64,000 nt of DNA from Nannobrachium achirus (taxonomy: Eukaryota > Chordata > Actinopteri > Myctophiformes > Myctophidae): positions 23,320,659-23,384,658 of the forward strand of contig OY997659.1 in the NCBI GenBank assembly GCA_963921795.1, read 5' to 3'. The translations under genes and the position numbers were made by a program. This document shows, piece by piece, positions 1 to 64,000 of this stretch (within the stretch, counting starts at the first letter, position 1; each line of letters opens with the position of its first letter). The notes under the pieces were generated by a model that worked only from the letters and a program-made list of their open reading frames with translations, was not told the DNA's origin and did no database searches.

Positions 1-321
1 CTTGTATCACTCGTTAATGTTTTTCTTTATATTATAATATACAGTATATCTTTCACAAGACTCATTACAAGTGCAATTACCTTGTTAGAACTAACCACAC
101 AACAGACAGCTACACATAAAAACTGTACTTCCATGATGCTTTTCCACTGTGACAACCAAGCATGTCAAATTATATATTTTATTAGATTCCTAGATGACTT
201 AATGAGGATTTGCTATTTTGCAGTGAGCCAATGGCACTAAATCAGACTTGCCCAACATTACACCCTCTGATGACTAACACCGAGCTTGTTTTTGTTTGGG
301 TGTGTCTGTCTTGTCTTCCAG

Positions 322-12094
<11,773 letters not shown>

Positions 12095-12345
12095 TTGCTG
12101 TATTTCTCATACTACATGTTATAAAATAATATTATTCTTGTCTGTTTTTAATTCTGATTTTATTTTGTGATGACCATCATGCATTAAATGCATAGTTGTC
12201 ATGAATGGACAAGTCATATTAAGTCGACAGTATAATAAATTATTAGATATGTTATTGCGTTTTTCTCTTACATTAACTTTTTATTTTAATGTTATGTACA
12301 TTTTAATGTTATGATATCAATAAAGTCTTAGTGTTTTGACAATTA
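12095..12345 (+). terminator. cobll1: COBLL1 3' UTR with poly(A) signal
   Basis: AT-rich sequence after the terminal stop, with the canonical hexamer AATAAA at 12319-12324 and T/G-rich sequence just after it ('gtcttagtgttttg'). An earlier AATAAA lies near 12233. No coding potential continues past it, so this is the likely transcript end. Confidence 0.5.
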
Positions 12346-13649
12346 TTTAGGGGGCCCACTATACTGCAATATACTCAGCCCACCAGTGGGCCCTGGGTTA
12401 AGAATCACTGCACTGTCTAATTGATTCTGGGCTTCAAGGTCAATTAGTGGTACTTACATCATTTCAAATCTGCATATCACACCAAGCCATGTGCAGGCTA
12501 GGCCTGTTTTACTGTCAAACAGTGCTGTTACGAATAAAGTTTGTTGTCATTAAAGTTTCCTTTAAGAAAGTCATACTCTGCATTCTTGCTACATTTAATA
12601 GGTACATGTTTTTCAAAGACAAAAAAAAACATAAAACATTATTTTAACCAATCTATATGGTAGAGTAAAGAGCAGTTTGTTACAGGTGTTTTTTCATTGA
12701 GAATTTTAGAGTTAAGTGCCGGACACCTACTGGTTGAGAAGTGGTAGGGTGAACTGAAAAGTGTATTTATTTTTTTAAAGGCGAAGTGCATGTGCAAAGC
12801 AACACGTCGCTTCGCACAACGTTGCGAGCTTGTAGATAGGCTATTTTCACTAATTCTTAAAGGGAAACTAGTTAACTTTAAGACTATTTTTAATTGCGAC
12901 TGAAGGTCGGAATTAAAAAATAAAATAAATGTAAACCGCCACATCCGGTTTGTAGGGGTCCAGTCATTCTTTCAACCTATGATGCAGCAATAGTAACACC
13001 TCAATGTCTATAGCTGACCTCAATGCCTGTGGCTGACCTGCCCATATATGGAGGCTCACCTGCAAGGGCGAGGTCACTTTTCGCCCGTAGGTGTCTTACT
13101 GGTATTATGTACAGTAGCCTATATACATTTTTTAGCAGTCATTTCCCTTTATCAGTCACTACTATATTATTGTGCTGGGTGTTTCCTTGCAGAAAGACAC
13201 ATTCCCCTGACTGTATTTTGGTTCTGTTCCACTGTTTATGTTGACATTCATCCCTTGGAGGGACGTTTTTATCAGGGGGAGCTGGCCAGAGGTGTTGTGC
13301 ACTGAGGTAATTGATTGGGCCATAAAAGTGTCAAGTGCTCGTTAGTGATCTCTTATCAATGAAAGCATTAAAGACAACTACCTGTGTGATGCCTGTCATA
13401 GAGGGGAGGGGATAGGGGGTAATGTGTTTGTATACACACAGGCTATACTTTAGGGAATTTATTTCATGTTATTTTATTTTATTTATTTATTAAATTACTT
13501 AGAAAAATCATTGCCTTTATTTTATTTTTATTTTTCCATGAAACTCTTAGCTTTTGGGGAAATGTTTTTTGAAAATGTTTTGAAATAAATAGGCCTAAAT
13601 AATTAATTTAAAACAAAAGGGTTAGGGTCCCAGTGTTTGGGAACCAGTG

Positions 13650-13816
13650 GTGTAGTAGAGAGACGGACGGGCTGAGAGCTTTGTTGGTCGACTATTCTCG
13701 GCACGCGACACCTTCGCACGGCGAAGTATGAATCGGGCGAGTTTATGCTTTCCAGCCGCTGCAGCTAAGCAGCGATATGAAGAGCAGCACTGATCAGCCA
13801 CTCTCTGCAGGCATAA
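13650..13816 (+). promoter_or_regulatory. possible non-coding first exon/promoter of GRB14
   Basis: A short CpG-containing, GC-richer stretch in AT-rich surroundings, ending at a consensus donor (cataag|GTAAGA, GT at 13817). It holds a 22-codon upstream ORF starting at 13727. Exon 1 of GRB14 at 20187 has an acceptor and needs an upstream exon; this is one candidate. A transposon origin cannot be excluded. Confidence 0.25.
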
Positions 13817-13973
13817 GGTAAGAGAAACAGACAGTCAGTACAGACGTTGTGTGTGTTTGCTTCTCTTTTCGAAAGTGTAATGTGGTTCATGTATTAGTGC
13901 GAGTGCGACACATGCAGAACACCTGTGGAGTGTGGAGCAGCCGATCACCTTTTGGACACTTAAATCTTGACAC

Positions 13974-14376
13974 CAGTAGTGGAAAAAGTAGCCCACTACA
14001 ATGTTTTAAAAGTATCAGTACTGCAATGTAGAAGTAGGCTACTCTGTTACAAGTAAAAGTCCAGGAATTCAAAAAATGACTTGAGTAAAAGTACAAATAA
14101 AAAAAGTACAAGTAAAAGTACTCATTATACAGAATGTCCCATTTAAAGTTCTCAAAGCTTAGTGGGTGTGTTTTGTAATAATCTACAAATTAAGTAACCA
14201 TTTGTCAACTAAAGTTTTCAAATAATTGTCGTGGAGTAAAAGTAGGCTGCCTACAATGTAATGTGCCTCTGAGATGTAGCGGAGTTGAAGTATTAATTAC
14301 TGGAAATTAAATTGGAAATACAAATATACTCATACATAGTAAGTAGCCTACATCTACTTTAGTTTCTTCACCACTG
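13974..14376 (+). mobile_element. hAT-type MITE, CAGTGGTGGAAA..AAGTA family
   Basis: Left end CAGTAGTGGAAAAAGTAG, right end 'ttcttcaccactg', and an interior rich in 'aagtaaaagtac'. The flanks 'cttgacac' and 'tctttgacac' are similar but not an exact 8-bp duplication. Confidence 0.65.
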
Positions 14377-14629
14377 TCTTTGACACATTCTGAAGTTTTT
14401 TCTTGATGTGTGCGTGTGCCTTTACTCGAGTCACTGTCGGGAAATTAAAGCACCTGCTTGTCAGGTTGTTGTTATTTTAAGACAATTAGGCATGGCATGC
14501 TGTTAATGGAAAGCCTAATGGATAATTTAACAATCCTATTTGTGCAAAGTTTGTGAAAACTTTCTATAGCGTTTTTTTAACCAGTGTTTTGTCCCTTAAT
14601 TATGAAGTAAACGTAGCTATACCGGATTA

Positions 14630-14989
14630 TTGGCACAATGTGACGGATCTTGCGTTAAAGGCTACTCCACTTTATCAAACAACGACAAGGATAGATTATC
14701 TCAACCAATACGACGTCGCATTACGATGCGTTCGAGATGTGTTTTTTTTTACCAGCGACACCGTCGTACTAAGAATTATAAATGCAACTGTGCCTGTATA
14801 GTTGTGGGTTTGAAATTCCCCTGTGTCCACTGTCCATTCAAGAGGAGCATCCAGGTTCATGTTGACACTTGTAAGCTACTGCTTATTTGCACAGGATGCA
14901 AAGATGTATCTCATACAACATTGAAAGACAGAGTGATAGAAGATGGCAACATTTATTTTACTGTTATGTTTAATGATACAACACATTGA
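14630..14989 (+). other. unrecognised Cys/His-rich ORF (119 codons)
   Basis: An ATG-initiated frame whose second half has closely spaced Cys/His (CNCACIVVGLKFPCVHCPFK, then HVDTCK and CTGCK). The spacing does not fit a classical C2H2 finger. No splice signals or homologue recognised. It may be a fragment of a transposon protein or chance. Confidence 0.2.
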
Positions 14990-15870
14990 CACATGTATGT
15001 GAACGTGCTACTCTGTAAAGCTTTAAACCACATTAAGTACAGATTTTGACTATAGCTGCAACTGTTACTGCATAGAAAACAATAGGCTACTTTTATTTTC
15101 AACATATAGGCCCTATTGACATAAAACTGAACTTTTGTCGATTAAAGGTGTACTTTGGATTCCACAATCAGGAAAAGGGGGTACTGCCAAAAAGGTTGAG
15201 AACCACTGGCCTAGGCTATCCACAAGTTTCCAGCGTCCCATCGTGCATTGCGTTGTGGGCGGCAGTTCCCAGCTATGTGATGTGAGCTTGTATGTCAGCT
15301 GGTACCCGCATGTGTCCCACACATAATTCTACAGTAAATTCCCTTGGAAACAGGTGGATATAGTTTGCTGACAATCTATAGGTATAGCGTATAGGCGAGT
15401 TTGAGGACAGAAGTAACTGCTAGCCATATTTAGAGTAAACTGACAATGAATAGCCTACTCATACACAGTACACAATGGCTGGAGGCTGGAGCTATTAGAC
15501 ATTTATAACCAACGTTGCATATCCAGGTTGGTTGTGGGTGCCTCAAACTTCTACACTATCGAGTGTATTATTTCAGTAGCATGTTGTAGCCTACAGTTTG
15601 TTTGGAGTCAGTTTTCTCATGACAACATGTAGGCTTCAGTAGGCCATCATATATCACCCTTTTTCAGGGATATAACATCAGAATTGTACTTTCATAGGTT
15701 TGTGAATCTACTACAAATTTGAACATAACAAGCCGCTTCATATAGTTTAATATACATTTATCAGACATTACACAATTCTGGTGTCTCTGTTGGCGATGCA
15801 GGCTGGGGGTAGACATGTGGTAAGTTGTGCTGTAAAGGTCAAATGAGTGAGATAGTGTGTAATGTAGAGC

Positions 15871-16254
15871 TAACCTGACTGCGCCCGATGATGGCAGCAG
15901 TGCATATGCCTGGCTGCATATCGCTCTGCTTACCATCATCTGGGATCGCTCGGGCAGACCCGATGTAAGGGGCGGGCCATTTTTTCAAATTCTTTAGCAG
16001 GTGATTGGATGTGGCCGTCTCTTTATCACAGTCTGGGAGTGCCAACTCCAACCACTCATATTGGCCTGTCTGCATCCACGTGGTCTGCAATCAGACTCTA
16101 TTGGCTCAGAGCCGCTCAGAGCCCGCCCGTAGCTGCCGCTGATTCGTCCGGCCCGGGACTTTACAAGCGTTATCAACTCCCCCCGAGAGATCTCAGATGG
16201 TAAAGTAGCGCGGTAGCCTACGCACTACTGCCACCATCTGGCTCAGTCAGGTTA
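15871..16254. mobile_element. MITE with 9-bp target duplication
   Basis: Inverted ends: left TAACCTGACTGCGCCCGATG, right '..catctggctcagtcaggtta'. Flanked by identical ATGTAGAGC at 15862-15870 and 16255-16263. A 9-bp duplication suggests a Mutator-like rather than hAT mechanism. Confidence 0.75.
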
Positions 16255-17517
16255 ATGTAGAGCCTGACTGATGCCAGATTTCTTAGGCCTGATGACAATC
16301 TTAATTTTGGAGGGTCTAGACTACTGATTATGTCCATAAGTGTAAAATCTTCTAATCAATTTGAAAACATTTGATTTGATTAAAGTTTCCATTCGAGAAG
16401 ATTTATCTTATGAACAAGCAAACAGATCAAAATAAACACCAATAACTTTTTGATGGATAAATAGGTACAGTATAAACTTAAGCCTATATCAAAAATGTTT
16501 CGAGCTTGTAAATTTGCTATAGCCTACCAATGTCATCACAAAAGTAAAATAATGTACAATATTTGTTATCAGTCAGACCGATATATTGGTCAAAGTGCTC
16601 CTTGTTTCTTATATGCAATTATGTTTCTACGTGGCAGTCTAAGAATAACTGTTTCTAGCTGGCCATAAGTGAGCCCCACTTGAATGTTGCTTAAAATAGG
16701 TTCTACGAGTGTGAGCTGTAAGGATAACATAAGGATGCTTGCCCAATAAATAAATACAACTAAAAACGAATGAAACCTTTGCTGCTTTCATGTTTTTGGG
16801 TTGTTATTTTCAACATGCTCTAACAATATTTCTACAAATTCAGCTTTGTTTTTTATAACCATCTTGACATGTGTCAGTAGGAGGGGTTAAACGTTCTATA
16901 CTTGAGTTGGTGGTGCTGTACTTAGACTGCTCTTTTAAACCTCTAGTCTACACCAAAATATTGCCAGTCTACAAGCTTTGCAACTTTTGAGCTTGTTGGT
17001 TAGCTATTTTCCGTTAATATTTTATCTGTGAATAGTTAGTGTGAAAACGTCCACCTCATGTCCGTGAGTCCGCGAATCACATCCCTATGTCACGCTAGTA
17101 ACACTCACTCACATGGATCTGTAGTGTGTCGCTGATTGTCTCTTACAATTTGGCAGCGTACACACACAGACACAGGCTTTGTCTCAGGTTCTTAAATGAA
17201 ATCCTATTTCCTACACTTCTATCCTATTTCCTTGTATGTTAGTCCTGCCCTCTGACAGTAGAACACCCCTACAAGGGAGTTGACCTATCACCTGTAATGT
17301 TGTCAAACTTGTCATCAGAAATGGGACATCTCTCTTCTCTATTTCCTCAATGGGAGGGTCTAACATACAAGCAAGGGGTGCAAGTGTAGGAAATAAGATT
17401 TGATTTAAGGACCTGAGACGCAGCTATACACAGTCTGCGAGAGGATCGCCACAACTGACTGAGCTTCGGTCCGTGAAACTGCGTGTTATACACAACAATT
17501 ACCCAGAAAGAAGATGA

Positions 17518-17682
17518 GTGGCAAAGCAAAGCACACAGACTCACTGGGGCCCGTTGAACTGCGTGTTATACAACATCCAGTCGTATTTAGAAGCTCTGTT
17601 TCAGCACGACCCGCCGGTCGCTTCTCGCCCTTACGGCGCGTTACTTGTGCTAAACCAAAACTTGTGCTATAAAAACTCCTGT
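17518..17682 (+). other. unrecognised short ORF
   Basis: An ATG at about 17514 opens a 54-codon frame (MSGKAKHTDSLGPVELRVIQ...) over a locally duplicated segment ('tgaactgcgtgttata' twice). No homologue recognised; probably not coding. Confidence 0.12.
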
Positions 17683-20009
17683 GAATGTCTGAAGAGGGAA
17701 TCTGAGCAATGATCAAAACAATGCAATTCCAAATACTGACTCTGTCCCTATAAACCCTCCTGAATCCCTGTTGCATGTTCGGTTGTCATCCTATTATAAA
17801 TGCTTGAGTGTATCTGTCCTTCACCCTATCTCCAGAACAGTCTGACTGATCAATTTCAAACTCACTGCGTGTATCGCCGAGGACTTCCATATGTTATGGT
17901 CATAAAAGGGACACTGACAGTGAGATAGATGCAGAGATTTCCATATATGGGCATAAATGGGACACAGACAGACAGATCTCCATATAGGCCTAAGGGCATA
18001 AAACGGACACAGACGGACAGGTGAGTACAATGGGTACTTTGACAATGGGTACAATGGGCACAACAGGTATTGCATAACTGGATGGGGCATGCATTCCCAA
18101 CATGCATCGTTCTCGACTTGCATCGTTCTAGAGAAGGCCGGGTTCCAAATGTGCAACGGTCTAGTTGCATTAAATTATTCAACACTCACCGAGCTTGAAA
18201 TCGATTGGTCGGAAGGTTCTTGACATGCATGAACAGTGGAGATATGTATAGATTGCGCACATTTATAGTAGGATGACTTGAAAAAATAAACGTAAAACTG
18301 TGTTCTCCTCTAAATGTGTCGATCGTCCAAACTGCGTTCTCCTCTAAATGTGTCAATCGTCCACCCCTGGTAAGTGGCATGAGAGCATAATCTGTTGAGT
18401 GTGCTGTGAATGTGTTGAAATAATTCTTTATAGTTGATTAAACGAAATAGTTTGATTGACTAGTTATCTTCACCGAAGGTTGGTCTATTTTCACAGAATG
18501 TTTGCCTAGTTTGCCTAATTATGACCTGCTCAGACCAGGGTTCACGTGGTTAAAGTACGGACTGATTATTGGAAATGTCTCAGTGAAAGAAATTCAAACA
18601 TCCATGACTTCTTAAGCATGCATTGATGTTTTGCCAACATTTACTCAATTAGTCAGACCTTTGGTAATTATAATGACTCTGGAGGAAGAGTAAACAGACT
18701 GTAAAGTGTTTTGTGTTTATATTCAATATGGCAGCTGTGAATAGACTCTTGACATGTATGGTCCTTTTAGTTTTCAGCTGGATTATTTGACTACCCCCAT
18801 CTGCCCTTCCTCCCTTCCTCCCAACCCCACCTCCACTATTTAATTACCTAGTATTCACAATGCTGGTTTTACCTCAGACAGCAGCAGCAATGGGCACATG
18901 GGAGACACAATTTTGTCTGCTGTTAAATTGTTTCGTGTTTTGTTTGTGCCATGCTTTTGTAAGTGCATTTGTGTCCCTTGAGGAAGGCCTTTCTTATAAG
19001 ATAGTGCTTAGGTGAAAAGGTAACCCAAGCCAGGTGGAGCTGTGTTATTGTGACAGGCCCGGTAGAAGCCAGGTCCATGTCATGGAGAGTGCATTAATGG
19101 AGACAGACAGGCCCAGCTCATACAGATCAGTGTGATTTCCATCTCTCTGCCAACAGCAGAGACACAGAGGATTTCTTTACTCCATGAATCAGTTGCCTCT
19201 CTTTCTCTATCTATTCTGTTTCTATTCATTGCAGTACAATGGAAAATGTAACTTAAACATGACCTTTTTTTAAAGCTCTTTTTTCTCCTCTTCTATTCTT
19301 TTTCTTTTTTAGCTTTTTCATATGTATCGCAATAAGTGGGTCAGTTGTGGAGCTAGGAAAGAACTGTCATACGTTAATGAATCCAGATGTTGCCTTAACC
19401 CTTTGCTGCCCAACAGTCCATATCTCCAGGAGTCTGTCAGCCCCCTCTGTTACACATTACCTCTGTGAGATGTTATCAAGCCAGCTATCCCCCACATGGA
19501 GCGTATCACTGAATGACACAGCCCACACCACAGCCTGGCTTGGCTCTGCTCTGCAACCACATGCCTTATACACAGCAGCACTGAGTTTAAAGTGCAATCA
19601 GGATCCCAGCACGAAGTCCATGACAAAGGAACAGTTGGTTTTATAGTGCTGGCGACCCTCCAGCACTCATTATTGTGCTGACTGGCAAACAAAGACAAAT
19701 CTTTTGTGTAAATGTGCTTTTTGTGTGCAATACCTATGCTTTCCAGCTTGTGAGTGGGAGCGATACCTAAGAATTAAGAGAGGAAAAATAAAGGGCAACA
19801 TAAAAATAACAGTCTAGAGATTTACAAGACTAGAAGGGACAAAACATGTTTGGATTGAAATACGCTACAGCAAGGAGGAATCTGTTGGGATTGATCGTGT
19901 TAAATAACCAACTAACTAATAAATAACTTTATTGTGCTGGATCATGTTTGGGTAGGAGGGATCGTTTTGCCCCACTGGGCCAACCTCGTGGGCAGCAGAT
20001 GAGCTGGAG

Positions 20010-20043
<34 letters not shown>

Positions 20044-20213
20044 TCTATGCACGCACGCATGTGAGTATGTATGTGTGTGTGCTTTCTTTGCTGAGCTGCG
20101 AATAGAGGAGCCCCGGCAGCCAGCTTGCTCTAACTGTGCTCTGCACACACTCCAGTCCAACAGCTCGTCTCTTCTCTCTGCTCCAGATGATGCCTTGGAT
20201 GTAGCCGGCCCAC

Positions 20214-63401
<43,188 letters not shown>

Positions 63402-63596
63402 GTAAGTACAAGCCACACTGTTAATTGACCCAGACATTGTGTTACGAACGTTTTGGGGAAACGAATCATTAAAGTAAAGAATCATTAAACTAAAGGGTTC
63501 TTTGAAGAGCCTCGGTCTGAAAGGTTCTTTCTGTTGGCCAAAATGTTTTTTTTTCTATGGCATTGCTCTGAAGAACCTGTTTCTGTTCTGGTTTTC

Positions 63597-64000
63597 AGTG
63601 GTGTAACTGTACTGTACTTACAATTTTCAAAACTTTTACTTATACTCCACTACATCTCAGAGGCAAATGTTGTACTTTACTCCACTACAATTATTTGAAA
63701 ACTTCAGTAACTAGTTACTTTGTAGATTTTTAATAAATATTACAAATCCCCTTCAGCCCTATATATATACATACCTATAGGCATTTGAAAATAGCCAATC
63801 TACAATCTCACAATGTGTCGCATCGTGACGCATTGTGAGCTTGTAGATCGGCTATTTTTTATACATGTTATGCTCTTGAAAACCTGTGAAATGGGACATT
63901 CCGCACTAACAGTTCTTTCTACTTTTGGTACTTTAAGTACATTTTGAATGATACCAATACGTTTGTACTTTTACTCAAGTAGATTTTGAATTCTTGTGTG
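63597..64000. mobile_element. hAT-type MITE, CAGTGGTG..AAGTA family, cut by window end
   Basis: Left 'cagtggtgtaactgtactgt', interior 'actccactacatctcagagg' and 'acttttactcaagtagattt'. A hairpin repeat at 63788-63857 sits inside. The right end is beyond the window. Confidence 0.65.
63788..63857. repeat. hairpin repeat
   Basis: 'aaatagccaatctacaatct' pairs with 'gagcttgtagatcggctatt'; the loop is itself a palindrome-like 'gtcgcatcgtgacgc'. Confidence 0.85.

Larger units (their letters stand above)
12346..20186. other. COBLL1-GRB14 spacer / GRB14 upstream region
   Basis: It holds hAT fragments (about 12350-12415 and 15140-15215), hairpin remnants (12784-12850, 16960-17020), a MITE at 13974-14376, a MITE at 15871-16254, and short local duplications near 17420-17580 ('actgcgtgttata' twice) and 17880-18020. 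No exon with homology I can name. Confidence 0.6.

Overview
The window is nuclear DNA of a ray-finned (teleost) fish. The genes are split by GT-AG introns, and the only real coding sequence is the exons of two vertebrate genes. The rest is densely packed with fish-type DNA transposons (hAT and TTAA-type MITEs), a tRNA-derived SINE, an L2-like LINE tail, LTR fragments and long CA/TG/TA/CGTG microsatellites. I see no rRNA gene, CRISPR array or bacterial-style operon. The species cannot be named from what is visible.

Layout. Positions 322 to about 12,350 (+) hold the 3' two thirds of COBLL1 (cordon-bleu WH2 repeat protein-like 1). Ten phase-consistent internal exons cover the cordon-bleu ubiquitin-like region, two KRAP motifs, and a large disordered exon with a polyproline run. 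Two alternative 3' exons follow (a stop-containing exon at 11,412 and a terminal exon at 11,954) with a poly(A) signal at 12,319. The 5' exons lie off the left edge. From 12,350 to 20,186 is a gene-poor spacer with MITEs and a possible non-coding first exon near 13,650-13,816.

Positions 20,187-63,401 (+) hold GRB14 (growth factor receptor-bound protein 14). Thirteen coding exons give about 459 residues: an N-terminal PNPFPEL-type motif, RA, PH, BPS and the first half of SH2. The last exon is off the right edge. Intron 2 alone is about 28.8 kb (22,210-50,970) and is mostly transposon-derived. The same-strand order COBLL1 then GRB14 matches the human 2q24.3 arrangement, which separates this pair from COBL-GRB10. 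GRB14 residues such as '[20 protein letters not shown]' also favour GRB14 over GRB10.

The two genes are neighbours but not known to act in one pathway. COBLL1 is an actin-cytoskeleton-associated protein, and GRB14 is an adaptor that binds and inhibits the activated insulin receptor. The most interesting non-textbook signals are (1) a phase-matched candidate alternative first coding exon of GRB14 at 50,452-50,562; (2) a recurrent 45-77 bp hairpin (core GATCTACAAGCTCACAACG) in well over a dozen places, inside several unrelated transposon families; (3) a four-deep nest of TTAA-type elements at 6.93-8.41 kb; (4) several hAT MITEs with exact 8-bp target duplications; and (5) a COBLL1 3' end with no visible WH2 exon.

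Exon coordinates were derived by hand from splice consensus plus reading-phase continuity. Transposon family names are inferred from terminal repeats and target duplications, not from a database search.
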